DNA from: Clostridium cadaveris
GTDB taxonomy: Bacteria; Bacillota; Clostridia; Clostridiales; Clostridiaceae
DNA length: 64,000 bases
Direction of reading: 5' to 3'
NCBI RefSeq assembly: GCF_020911725.1
Contig: NZ_CP076620.1
Span: 996,501 to 1,060,500 of the forward strand
Shown here: piece by piece, positions 1 through 8,130 of the stretch
How the letters are laid out: every line of letters begins with the position of its first letter
Numbering within the stretch: position 1 is the first letter of the stretch
Notes under the pieces: model-generated
What the model was told of the DNA's origin: nothing
The model's database searches: none
What the model saw: the letters and a program-made list of their open reading frames with translations, nothing else
Program-made: the position numbers and the translations under genes

Positions 1-2
1 CA

Positions 3-920
3 GTAATACTTAAGCTATACGTTATATTTGTAGCTTTTCTAGGGAATAAGTTTGAAAGCTATAGTATTATTAATTTAGTAATACTAGCAGGAGTATCATG
101 GAAGGTAATTGACGCTCCTGATATAGTTGAAAGAATACTTGGAATAGATGCAGGTGTTAAATCTAACTGGGCTTCAGTTATTGCAGGATATGAAGGAGCT
201 AAAGGCGTTGGAAGAGCTTTAATGGGTACTGGTCGTTTAGCGAAGAAAGGTGTCAATGCTGCTAAGAATTCTCTCATAAGTTCAGATAAAAAAGAAAGTA
301 ATACACAAAATGACTCTGGTGGAATTTATGGTAATGAACAAAGTGAAAATAATAGTAATGCAAACAATAACTCTAATAATAATAATTTAAACAACAATAA
401 TTCATCAGGCAATAAGAACAATATAAATAAAAATGATGCTAATAGTAATATCAATAGAAATAGTGGAATTTATAATAAAGCAGGAGATAACGTGAATAAC
501 AAATCAAATACTAATAATAGTAGTAAAGAAAACAGTTCGAGCAAGGATAATGGTATTTATGGTAAAGATGGATCAGGCACAAATAGTGATAAAGAAAAGT
601 TTGTTAATGGTAATAATCTATCTCAAGGAAACGTTAATAAAGATAAAGGTGAAAGCAATAACATAAATACTAACAATGGAAAACCTATATATAACAATCC
701 AAACGATAGTTCAAAGCCTAGCAATATAAAGGATTCTAAGGACATGAATAATTTATCCAGGAACAGAAATAGACCAGGTAATATAAATAATAATAATGAA
801 ACAATCAAGAATAGCTTTAATAGAAGCAATAAAGCTAATTTTAATGGTGTGAATTATAAAAACTATAATGTTGGAAATCAAAATAAGTGGAATTTAAAAG
901 GGAAGGGGAATAAAAAATAA
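3..920 (+). CDS. VirB6/TrbL-like conjugation membrane protein, C-terminal part
   Basis: The reading frame is open from the first bases, so the 305 residues seen are the end of a longer protein that starts outside the window. The first 75 residues contain a hydrophobic segment followed by the stretch DAPDIVERILGIDAG. I associate that stretch with polytopic conjugation proteins of pLS20-type Gram-positive transfer systems (the VirB6/TrbL role in the membrane channel); this is from memory. From about residue 95 to the end the protein is a very Asn/Ser/Lys-rich low-complexity tail in which an IY motif recurs in similar context (GGIYGN, SGIYNK, NGIYGK, KPIYNN). The stop codon overlaps the next start by one base, so the two are translationally coupled. 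An ATG at 222 is internal and not the real start. Confidence 0.7.
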   Translation, partial: VILKLYVIFVAFLGNKFESYSIINLVILAGVSWKVIDAPDIVERILGIDAGVKSNWASVIAGYEGAKGVGRALMGTGRLAKKGVNAAKNSLISSDKKESNTQNDSGGIYGNEQSENNSNANNNSNNNNLNNNNSSGNKNNINKNDANSNINRNSGIYNKAGDNVNNKSNTNNSSKENSSSKDNGIYGKDGSGTNSDKEKFVNGNNLSQGNVNKDKGESNNINTNNGKPIYNNPNDSSKPSNIKDSKDMNNLSRNRNRPGNINNNNETIKNSFNRSNKANFNGVNYKNYNVGNQNKWNLKGKGNKK

Positions 921-1198
921 TGCAATATAAAATAATAAAGGATTTAAACCATGAGCCGTTATTCACAAGTAAAATAACAGCCTTTGATTTAGTATTCATA
1001 CTATCAGGAATGATAGTTGCTGTTATATTCAACTTCTTAGTATATGATAATTTAATTTTCAAAGTTTCTTATTTTACATTTTGTTTCTTTTCGCTATCCT
1101 ACTTAACAGGTAAAAGTAGCACAAACCCTAAAAGAAGGAATTTTCAATCTATATATTATGCTATGTCTAGAAATAGATATGTATATAGGAGATTTTAA
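920..1198 (+). CDS. VirB3/PrgI-like small conjugation membrane protein
   Basis: This 92-residue protein has two adjacent hydrophobic segments (about residues 22-45 and 48-63) and then a basic C-terminal part with TNPKRRNFQSIYYA. That layout, and its position between a VirB6-like gene and the VirB4 genes, matches the small VirB3/PrgI-type inner-membrane components of Gram-positive type IV secretion systems; I recall similar proteins filed as DUF5592. The start ATG overlaps the stop of the upstream gene by one base. Family assignment rests on size, topology and neighbours, not on a catalytic motif. Confidence 0.65.
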   Translation: MQYKIIKDLNHEPLFTSKITAFDLVFILSGMIVAVIFNFLVYDNLIFKVSYFTFCFFSLSYLTGKSSTNPKRRNFQSIYYAMSRNRYVYRRF

Positions 1199-1226
1199 GA
1201 GCCAAGTTTAATGGTTCTTTTTTTAT
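1197..1226 (+). terminator. Intrinsic terminator after the VirB3-like gene
   Basis: A short imperfect stem (AAGA.CCA paired with TGG.TCTT) is followed by a run of seven T. It overlaps the end of the upstream stop codon and lies just before the ribosome site of the next gene, so it probably attenuates rather than ends the operon. Confidence 0.5.
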
Positions 1227-1250
1227 AGAATTTATATGGAGGAAAACATT

Positions 1251-1916
1251 ATGCCATTTAAAAAATTTGATAATATAAAGATAAAAAATCTAAAAGAAGA
1301 AAATAAAAAATTAACTAAAGAAGAGAAAAAGGAGAGAAAAGAAGAGATAAAAAAACTAAAGAAAGAAGAAAAAGAAGCAAAAAAACTCCTGAAGAAAATT
1401 CCTTCCAACGTTCTTGAAGAGATGCAGGTTTTAGATATAACTGAAGAAATTCAAGGAGACACTTTTATTAAAACTAAAACAGGATATTTAAACTTATATC
1501 AAATACAAGGAATAAATATAGTAACCTTAAATGAAGTAGAACAATTAAGAATAATAAACGATTTTTCAGATTTTATAACAGCATATAAAGATGATTATAA
1601 AATAATAATAATGAATTTTCCTGTAAGCACAGCAGTACAGCAACAACATTTACTAGAGAAGATAAAGAAATGCAATAATGAATTATTTAAGGATCAGCTA
1701 GAAAGAAAATTAGAAGAACTTAAAATATTAGAGAAAAATAAAACTAACACTGAATACTATTTAGAAACATTTTATGATGAAAACTCAAATTTAGAAACAG
1801 AGAGAACCTCATTAGAGCAGTGTTTAAAAAGGAATTTTAGACTAATGGAACTAGACATAGAAAAGAAACTTAAAATTCTATATAAACTGCATAATCTTAA
1901 TTCTAAACTAATGTAA
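1251..1916 (+). CDS. VirB4 N-terminal domain encoded as a separate protein
   Basis: The ATG at 1251 is chosen because GGAGGAAAACATT precedes it; an in-frame ATG at 1236 overlaps that ribosome site. The 221-residue product starts with a highly charged Lys/Glu helix (about residues 5-55). A segment follows that resembles the N-terminal part of VirB4/TrbE ATPases (about 60-140, including KTKTGYLNLYQIQGINIVTL), and then a predicted coiled coil. The ATPase domain itself is in the next gene, which begins in what would be the middle of a normal VirB4. The two are separated by a stop, a palindrome and a new ribosome site. Together they probably form the conjugation ATPase at the membrane base of the channel. 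Function is inferred from order and the split-domain reading. Confidence 0.6.
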   Translation: MPFKKFDNIKIKNLKEENKKLTKEEKKERKEEIKKLKKEEKEAKKLLKKIPSNVLEEMQVLDITEEIQGDTFIKTKTGYLNLYQIQGINIVTLNEVEQLRIINDFSDFITAYKDDYKIIIMNFPVSTAVQQQHLLEKIKKCNNELFKDQLERKLEELKILEKNKTNTEYYLETFYDENSNLETERTSLEQCLKRNFRLMELDIEKKLKILYKLHNLNSKLM

Positions 1917-1937
1917 AGGTGTCCCCGGGGGACATCT
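1917..1937. repeat. Palindrome copy 1 (VirB4 gap)
   Basis: Ten-base arms AGGTGTCCCC and GGGGACATCT surround one central G, with one mismatch between the arms. A run of six T follows on the + strand, so this copy can act as an intrinsic terminator for the upstream gene. It lies 38 bp before the ATG of the VirB4 ATPase gene. Confidence 0.85.
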
Positions 1938-1975
1938 TTTTTATGGAATAAATCAATTAAGAAAGGAACTATTAC

Positions 1976-3877
1976 ATGGAAAAAATTAAGTATAAATATA
2001 ACCCTTATTTTATAAATTTGGTTCAACCTTGCGGGGGAATAAGTTTTAAAGAAAACTATATAAAAAAAGGTGATGGGTATGAAGCCTGTATACACATTTA
2101 TGATTTTCCAACTACTTGTGGTGACTTTTGGCTTAATTCTTTGTCAAACATTAGTAATGATGTAGTTACGACTATAGACGTTAGAACAGCTGACATGTCA
2201 AAATTACCGGATACATTAAATAAAGCTATAAATGAAAATCTACAAAGAAAAAATGAAAAGAATAATTATGAAGCAATAAAGGCAGCTGCTAAAGTTCAAG
2301 ATTTAGCAGAGCTTACAACTGATATTGTACAACATAATGAGGTAGTTAAATATATCATCATTAGATATTATGTCTATGCAAAGACCTTAAATGAATTAGA
2401 CGATAAGGTTAAAAGTATACTAACTGAATTAGAGACAAAAACATTTAAAGGTGCAGTATTTTTAAATGAACAAGAATATGATTGGGCAGCTTTATTCCTT
2501 CCAATAAAACTTCAAAAAAAGTTTAGAAATAAAGTTATAGAACAGCCTATACAAGAATATTCTCTTGCTGGTGGCTATCCTTTTCACTTTGTTGAGTTGT
2601 GTGATCCAACAGGAAGATATTTGGGGTACACTAAAACAGGTGGTAATGTAATCTTTGATTTATTCACTAAAAATAGTATAAGAAAATCATTTAATGCTTT
2701 ATTAGTAGGACTAACAGGTGCAGGAAAATCAACTGCATTAAAAAAATTATTAGATGATAATGTAATCATAGGAAATACGGTAAGAGTATTAGACTTAACT
2801 GGTGAATTTAGAAATCTTGTGCTTGAACGTGGAGGGAAAATTATAAAATTAGATGGGACAGAAGGTATGATTAATCCATTTCAAATTTTCGCTACCATGA
2901 TTGATGTAGATACCAATGAAGTGTTGGAAGAATTAAGTTATATGTTTCAGATAAGCCGACTTACTATGATGTATCAGTTTTTATCTAATAATTATGATGA
3001 AGCTGTGACAAGTGAATTTGAAAGACTGGTAAATGAATTTTATAGAGAATGTGGATTAACAAAAGAAAACTGTACATCTTTCAAGTCTAACGAATATCCA
3101 ATCATGGAGGATTTTTTAAGATTCTTAGAAAGGAATTTATATTCTGATGTAGAAAATAAATTACTAAGAAGTAACCTTAGTCATTCAAGAATAGAAAAGA
3201 TTGAAAACATAATTGCAACAATAACTTCTACAATAGATGGATATGGAAGTCTATTCAATGGTCATTCAAGCCTTGAGAATTTAACTAATGAACAGATAAT
3301 AAGCTATGAAGTTAGAAATTTATCTCAATTTAAATCAAATATATTCAATGCACAAATATTTAATGTTTTAACTATGATTTGGAATGAAGCATTAAAACAA
3401 GGTATAATAGAGAAAAGAAAATATGATAATGGAGAAATAACACTATGGGAAGCTAAAAAGTTTTTAGCCTTTGTAGATGAAGCACATAAATATATTAACT
3501 CTAATAGTGAATATGCAGTAGATTATTTTATTAATTTTACAAGAGAAGATAGAAAATATTTCGGGAGTTTAATTTATGCAACTCATGCATTAAATGATTT
3601 AGTTCCAAAAGGAAATGACGATAGAGTTAGAAATATCACTGAAAAAATATCAACACTTTTTGAACTTACTCAATATAAATTTATAATGCAACAAGATAAT
3701 AATGTTAAAGAAGCTGTAGAAAAGACATTTAAAAATCAGCTTACAGAAAGTGAAATTGAAGATATTCCCCTTTATGAAGAAGGAGAATGTATGCTTGTTA
3801 TAAATGGGATGGGGAATATAAGATTTAAAATAGAAATATCCGAAGAAGAAAAAAGGTTATTTACAGGAGGTATATAA
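1976..3877 (+). CDS. VirB4-family conjugation ATPase
   Basis: This 633-residue protein is the motor ATPase of the element's type IV secretion system, acting at the cytoplasmic face of the membrane. Walker A is GLTGAGKST at residues 245-253. The Walker B region is FVDEAH near residue 500, followed by a FTREDRKYFGSLIYATH block typical of VirB4/TraC proteins. The N-terminal 230 residues correspond to the middle of a usual VirB4, and the missing N-terminal domain is probably supplied by the gene just upstream. The start ATG follows AAGAAAGGAACTATTAC. It is 11 bp before the next gene, which suggests one transfer operon. Base composition matches the surrounding AT-rich element. Confidence 0.9.
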   Translation: MEKIKYKYNPYFINLVQPCGGISFKENYIKKGDGYEACIHIYDFPTTCGDFWLNSLSNISNDVVTTIDVRTADMSKLPDTLNKAINENLQRKNEKNNYEAIKAAAKVQDLAELTTDIVQHNEVVKYIIIRYYVYAKTLNELDDKVKSILTELETKTFKGAVFLNEQEYDWAALFLPIKLQKKFRNKVIEQPIQEYSLAGGYPFHFVELCDPTGRYLGYTKTGGNVIFDLFTKNSIRKSFNALLVGLTGAGKSTALKKLLDDNVIIGNTVRVLDLTGEFRNLVLERGGKIIKLDGTEGMINPFQIFATMIDVDTNEVLEELSYMFQISRLTMMYQFLSNNYDEAVTSEFERLVNEFYRECGLTKENCTSFKSNEYPIMEDFLRFLERNLYSDVENKLLRSNLSHSRIEKIENIIATITSTIDGYGSLFNGHSSLENLTNEQIISYEVRNLSQFKSNIFNAQIFNVLTMIWNEALKQGIIEKRKYDNGEITLWEAKKFLAFVDEAHKYINSNSEYAVDYFINFTREDRKYFGSLIYATHALNDLVPKGNDDRVRNITEKISTLFELTQYKFIMQQDNNVKEAVEKTFKNQLTESEIEDIPLYEEGECMLVINGMGNIRFKIEISEEEKRLFTGGI

Positions 3878-3888
3878 AGGAGGGCTTT

Positions 3889-4485
3889 ATGAATAAAAAA
3901 GTAATAATAGGTGGACTTGCAGTAGTAGTTCTTTTAGGAATTGGAGGTTATTCAATAGTAAAGAAAAATAAAAAGAAAGAAGCTAATAACATTAAAATAG
4001 AACAGCAAAAAGAAGTTGAAAGTCTAAATAAAAATGAATTGAATAATTCTATAAAAGGACTATCAGACCAGGAGCTTATAAAGAAATATCTACTTCTCAA
4101 AGATAGCAAAGTACCCGTTAAAGATAGAGTAGAAGCTTCAGAAGTAGCTAGAAAATTTGTAAAAGCAATAACAGAATATAGTTCAGATGATCCTAATAAA
4201 GGTGAAAAGGAAGCTTTAAGTTGTGTGTCAGAAGAGATATATAAAGATATACAAGGAATGTTCATAACAAAAGAGAGCGATAACACTATAGAGAATATAG
4301 TTGTAGATGAAGAATATAGTGAGGAAACATATAATCATGAAAAAAATGATTATATATTTATAAAGGTAAGAGATGGATATTATATTACTGATAAATATAA
4401 TCAAAAACGTGAAGATGTTATATCATATGTTGTACAATTATTGAAAATAAATGGTCAATACAAAGTTATAAGCTTTAAAAAATAA
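3889..4485 (+). CDS. Membrane-anchored conjugation protein, VirB8/TcpC-like candidate
   Basis: The 198-residue product has one N-terminal transmembrane helix (about residues 4-24), a charged linker, and an extracytoplasmic domain. That domain includes a helical half (about 60-100) and a strand-rich C-terminal half ending in VQLLKINGQYKVISFKK. One helix plus an NTF2-like outer domain is the layout of VirB8/TcpC scaffold proteins, and the gene lies between VirB4 and the VirB1-like hydrolase where such a gene is expected. No diagnostic motif was seen, so the role is inference. AAAGGAGGGCTTT is the ribosome site. Confidence 0.5.
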   Translation: MNKKVIIGGLAVVVLLGIGGYSIVKKNKKKEANNIKIEQQKEVESLNKNELNNSIKGLSDQELIKKYLLLKDSKVPVKDRVEASEVARKFVKAITEYSSDDPNKGEKEALSCVSEEIYKDIQGMFITKESDNTIENIVVDEEYSEETYNHEKNDYIFIKVRDGYYITDKYNQKREDVISYVVQLLKINGQYKVISFKK

Positions 4486-4499
4486 AAGGAATATTGGAT

Positions 4500-4532
4500 A
4501 AAGAACTAGTAGATTTTCTATTAGTTCTTTTT
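4500..4532 (+). terminator. Hairpin with T-run after the VirB8-like gene
   Basis: AAAGAACTA pairs with TAGTTCTTT around a 13-base loop and is followed by further T residues. It lies between two genes of the same direction and may be an internal attenuator of the transfer operon. Confidence 0.6.
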
Positions 4533-4564
4533 GTTGCACAAAACTACTTTAAGGTGGTGAGTTA

Positions 4565-5695
4565 TTGGACTATAAGAAAATTGTAAAGAGAATAATAGTT
4601 GGATTTAGTTTAAGTAGTTTTGCTATATTAATTCTTTTTCTAATTATTATTACTGCAATAATTGGAGCGATTCAAAACAAAAATCAGAATAGCGGTTATC
4701 ATAATTTAGTTGGAGTTCCAGTAGAATATATTGGCTTCTTTAATGAAGCTTCACAGCTTACAGGAATACCGAATTGGATTTTAGCTGCCATAGCAAAGCA
4801 AGAAAGTAATTTTAATCCTAATACTAGTTATGGTGGAGCATATGGAATAATGCAAACACAAAAGGTAGATACAGCAAGTGGGAAGGATTTGTGGCAGTAT
4901 TTAATTAGTAATGGATTAGGGGATATATATAAGGCTCAAGGCTATTCATTTAATGACAGTGAGGAAATGTGGAATATATTTTTGAATGATCCAAAGGCAC
5001 AGATATTTGCAGGAGCATATGAGACAAGATATTATGCAAATTACGTTTTATTTAGAAAAGGAATAGCAAACTCTTTAGATTATAATAGCACTGAAAATAT
5101 GAAACTTATAAATTGGAATGAAAATGAAAGCAATGATAAGTTTGCAGAGTTACTAAAAAGAATATTTGCTTGTTACAATGGTGGAGGTAGTTATGGTATG
5201 AATGTTGAGTTAGATAAAGCACAACATGATTATCCTAATAAAGTTTTTAAGTATGCAATAGAATTTAGAAATGCTGGATTAAATCAAGGAAGTAATGAAA
5301 CAATAGAAAAAGCAATAGAAGCAGGAATGAAATGGGTCGGAAATTCTCCTTATGTATGGGGTGGAGGAAGGACACAGGAAGATGTAGATTCAGGAAAATT
5401 TGATTGCAGTTCATTTGTTCATTACTGCTATGCAAGTGCAGGTATTCAGCTTGGAGACCGAGCAAGCGTTGTCACATTTTCTTTAGTTAACATGGGGGAA
5501 AAGGTAGACTTCAAAGATATAAAAAGAGGAGACTTATTATTTTTTGATACCTATACAACTGATGGACATATTGGAATATGGCTTGGAGATAATAAATTTT
5601 TACATGATGGAACGTCAACAGGTGTAACTATATCAGAGTTTAATGGATATTACAAAGAGAAGTTTAATGGAAAGGTTAGAAGAATAATAAATTAA
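4565..5695 (+). CDS. VirB1-like lytic transglycosylase with NlpC/P60 domain
   Basis: This 376-residue protein opens the peptidoglycan layer for the conjugation channel. A transmembrane anchor (about residues 17-37) is followed by a soluble lytic transglycosylase domain (about 50-190: GIPNWILAAIAKQESNFNPN with the catalytic Glu, then GAYGIMQ). The C-terminal NlpC/P60 endopeptidase domain (about 255-376) has the catalytic Cys near 281 in FDCSSFVHYCY and His near 335 in DGHIGIWLG. The two-hydrolase layout is typical of Gram-positive conjugative elements. The start is a TTG preceded by AAGGTGGTGA; no ATG with a ribosome site fits better. Confidence 0.85.
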   Translation: MDYKKIVKRIIVGFSLSSFAILILFLIIITAIIGAIQNKNQNSGYHNLVGVPVEYIGFFNEASQLTGIPNWILAAIAKQESNFNPNTSYGGAYGIMQTQKVDTASGKDLWQYLISNGLGDIYKAQGYSFNDSEEMWNIFLNDPKAQIFAGAYETRYYANYVLFRKGIANSLDYNSTENMKLINWNENESNDKFAELLKRIFACYNGGGSYGMNVELDKAQHDYPNKVFKYAIEFRNAGLNQGSNETIEKAIEAGMKWVGNSPYVWGGGRTQEDVDSGKFDCSSFVHYCYASAGIQLGDRASVVTFSLVNMGEKVDFKDIKRGDLLFFDTYTTDGHIGIWLGDNKFLHDGTSTGVTISEFNGYYKEKFNGKVRRIIN

Positions 5696-5723
5696 ATAGG
5701 GAGGTTTTAAAAAAATATGAGGA

Positions 5724-6320
5724 ATGATAAAAAGAAAGAAGATGAAATTAATGAGAACAATAAACAATGAAGAATATTTTATTAAATCATATAAAGAAAT
5801 AATTAATAAAATTATAGAGTTTAAATTTCTATTATATCAATACAGTGGAGAAATGAATTTTAAGCTTGTAGAATTATTAAATTTAAAAAAGACTTCAGAA
5901 GAAAATATGGGGGTAAGATTAAATACAAAATTAAAATTAAATTTATATATAAATATATTAATAATGGCATATTCAAAGTTAAGTGAAATAGATAAGAATA
6001 GGCATAAAAAATACTTAGAAGAAGTGATAAAAGAATTATATAAGTTATATTTTCAGTTGGATTTAGAAGGTTATGAAAGAATAATGGATGTATTAAAGTT
6101 CTATGGAGTATATGAATATATAAAGGCAAATATAGTTTATGCAGATACATCATTAAAGAAAAATATAGAGTTAAAAGATATAGAAGATAATAAATACAAT
6201 ATAAAAGTTTATAATGATGGATTAAAAATTTATAAGAATAATACTTTTATAAAAGGATGTTATTATGGATTAACTAAAGAAGAAATTGATAGGATTAATT
6301 TATTAAAAAAGTATAGATGA
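5724..6320 (+). CDS. Hypothetical protein of the conjugation operon
   Basis: I do not recognise this 198-residue, strongly basic, Lys/Ile-rich protein. It has no clear transmembrane helix and looks helical over residues 15-130. The start is uncertain. A better-spaced ATG at 5717 after AGGGAGG opens a different frame that stops after 17 codons, while the ATG at 5724 in the long frame sits directly behind AGGA; in-frame ATGs at 5742 and 5751 are alternatives. A 25-base motif upstream (AATAATAAA.TAAATAGGGAGG) recurs before the next gene. Its place between the cell-wall hydrolase and a membrane protein suggests an accessory transfer role, but nothing in the sequence shows one. Confidence 0.5.
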   Translation: MIKRKKMKLMRTINNEEYFIKSYKEIINKIIEFKFLLYQYSGEMNFKLVELLNLKKTSEENMGVRLNTKLKLNLYINILIMAYSKLSEIDKNRHKKYLEEVIKELYKLYFQLDLEGYERIMDVLKFYGVYEYIKANIVYADTSLKKNIELKDIEDNKYNIKVYNDGLKIYKNNTFIKGCYYGLTKEEIDRINLLKKYR

Positions 6321-6348
6321 ATAATAAACTAAATAGGGAGGGTTTAAG

Positions 6349-7179
6349 GTGAACATTGGGAAGGAAGAGTTTAAAAATAGACATAGAATATTTAAAAGCC
6401 AATCATCTAAATATTATTGTATTACATTTTCAATGATATTTATATTAGGCTTTTTTTTATCCTCAAATTATCTTTTTAATAAGAATTTTGTTGATATAAA
6501 AAGTACACCATTAGAACAAAAAATCACATTAGAAAACATAACCTTTAATCTAATAAGTAGAAAATACAATGAAGATACAGGACTATTTCAAGGCATATTA
6601 CATGTATCAAATAGTGACCTTCAAGACAATAATTCTATAGGTGTTGATGTAAAAATAGACACTGATCCTCAAAATACAATAAAAAGTAATCTAGTAAAGG
6701 TATCTAATAATTACTATATAGTAACTACTTACTTAAAAGAAAATTGGCATACAGTTTCACTAGTAGTAAGTAAAAGCATAAATGAAGAAGAGAAAAAAAG
6801 TATAAGTGTATACAGCAATAAAGATGATGTTGAAAAGGACAATAAACTTAAAGAAGAAAACTTAAATGCATATAATATATTGATTGTAAATTTAGAAATA
6901 GAAAATATAAACAAAGAAATTCAGAATATAACTCAAGAAATAGGCACTAAAAATAGGTTAATATCGAACCTTTCAGATGATAATACTAGACAAAAAGCTA
7001 ATGAAAAATATCAAACAGAAGATGAGATTAAGGAAACAGAAAATAAGATAAACCAAAATAATAAAATCATAGAAGACACAAAAAATAGCGTTATAAAATT
7101 ATTGAAATCACTAGAAGAGCAAAAAAAGAGAGTAGAAAAACTTCAAGAAAAGAAATATGACTTAGAAAAAAATCAATAA
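6349..7179 (+). CDS. Membrane-anchored coiled-coil protein
   Basis: The 276-residue product starts at a GTG after GGGAGGGTTTAAG. It has one N-terminal transmembrane helix (about residues 22-44), a strand-rich outer domain (about 60-150) and a long Lys/Glu/Asn coiled coil (about 165-276) with repeated EIKETENKIN-type heptads. No enzyme motif was found. It is the last gene before the candidate oriT and reads in the same direction as the transfer operon, so a role at the mating channel or cell surface is possible; this is inference from position and topology only. Confidence 0.55.
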   Translation: MNIGKEEFKNRHRIFKSQSSKYYCITFSMIFILGFFLSSNYLFNKNFVDIKSTPLEQKITLENITFNLISRKYNEDTGLFQGILHVSNSDLQDNNSIGVDVKIDTDPQNTIKSNLVKVSNNYYIVTTYLKENWHTVSLVVSKSINEEEKKSISVYSNKDDVEKDNKLKEENLNAYNILIVNLEIENINKEIQNITQEIGTKNRLISNLSDDNTRQKANEKYQTEDEIKETENKINQNNKIIEDTKNSVIKLLKSLEEQKKRVEKLQEKKYDLEKNQ

Positions 7180-7184
7180 TTTAT

Positions 7185-7320
7185 GTATGGCAAAGGGCAA
7201 TCTTTTGTACCATTCTTGTACTACTAAGGTATGGCAAAGTGTCATATTTGGGAATTATTTTGATATCAGAGAAACGCTAGGCTTTGCCTAGCATATCATC
7301 TAAAATGATATCAGTTTCTC
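7185..7320. other. Candidate origin of transfer (oriT)
   Basis: The gap 7180-7422 before the relaxosome genes is dense in repeats. GTATGGCAAAG occurs as a direct repeat at 7185-7195 and 7229-7239. At 7269-7320 GAGAAAC pairs with GTTTCTC and encloses two perfect hairpins, GCTAGGC-TTT-GCCTAGC and ATATCAT-CTAAA-ATGATAT, giving a three-way junction in single-stranded form. TGATATCA occurs twice (7261-7268, 7306-7313). The layout oriT, two small auxiliary genes, relaxase is the one I recall for pLS20. No nick site could be assigned. Confidence 0.55.
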
Positions 7321-7422
7321 CTTATGCTCTTAAACTTTTTAATGGTTAGTCATTTCCAGTAAAAAGTTTTTTCAGTTTTGGTATATACAAAAAGTTTAAA
7401 ATCAAAAAGGAGTGCAGATAAA

Positions 7423-7698
7423 ATGGATGACATTCTAATAAGAAATATACCTAGGCATATAATTTCTAAGATAGATGAAGATTGGAAAAATCAAAATTAT
7501 AAAAGTAGGAATGAATATTTAAATAAGCAATTAGAATTAATGATCTCATTAGAACCATTAAAAAAGATGGAAGACAATTATACTTATTTAATAAAAAGAT
7601 TAAGTAAAGTAATTGAATATAATTCGATGTTAATGGAAGCATTGGCTGAGGAAATTTTATCAGAAGATATTCAAACTATCATAAAAAATAAATTATAA
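7423..7698 (+). CDS. Small relaxosome auxiliary protein, ribbon-helix-helix-like
   Basis: The ATG at 7423 follows AAAAAGGAGTGCAGATAAA; an upstream in-frame TTG at 7378 has no ribosome site. The 91-residue product begins DDILIRNIPRHIISKIDEDW, which has the strand then helix pattern of ribbon-helix-helix DNA-binding proteins, followed by a helical tail. Its position directly after the repeat-rich gap and before a second small protein and the relaxase suggests that it binds oriT and helps load the relaxase. Family and function are inferred; no tested homologue was compared. Confidence 0.6.
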   Translation: MDDILIRNIPRHIISKIDEDWKNQNYKSRNEYLNKQLELMISLEPLKKMEDNYTYLIKRLSKVIEYNSMLMEALAEEILSEDIQTIIKNKL

Positions 7699-7720
7699 TA
7701 TTAAGGAGGTTTTGCTAAAT

Positions 7721-8128
7721 ATGACTAGAGAAAAGAAAACTTATAGAGTTAAAAGTGAGGATTTAGAATATATAGAAAAGATAAAAGAAGAAAGGAACTT
7801 AAAATATAGTAGTGAAGCTTTAGAAACTATCATAAGAGAGCATAAAGAAGATGAAACACTAAGTATAGAAGAAAGAGCTAAATTTCTTGCAAAAGAAATA
7901 GCAGCTGAAATTTCTAAAGAACTTTTAAGTATAAGGTACTCTTCAAGAGAAGCTAATAAAAATTCTAAAATAACTTTAGAATTATTAAATGGAATTTATA
8001 TAAAAAAGAGTTTGGGACCGATACTACCTTCAACTGAAATTGAAAGCGAAGCTTTTAGAGATATGAAAAAATATATTGAAGAAGATATAAAAAATAAAAG
8101 AGTTAGAAAATTATATGAGGAACATTAA
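7721..8128 (+). CDS. Second relaxosome auxiliary protein
   Basis: This 135-residue protein starts at an ATG 11 bases after AAGGAGG; the in-frame TTG at 7712 is too close to that site. Residues 1-40 (TREKKTYRVKSEDLEYIEKI) again suggest a short strand plus two helices of the ribbon-helix-helix kind. The rest is a charged helical region. It ends 2 bp before the relaxase start, so the two are translationally coupled. Role at oriT is inferred from context. Confidence 0.6.
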   Translation: MTREKKTYRVKSEDLEYIEKIKEERNLKYSSEALETIIREHKEDETLSIEERAKFLAKEIAAEISKELLSIRYSSREANKNSKITLELLNGIYIKKSLGPILPSTEIESEAFRDMKKYIEEDIKNKRVRKLYEEH

Positions 8129-8130
8129 AA

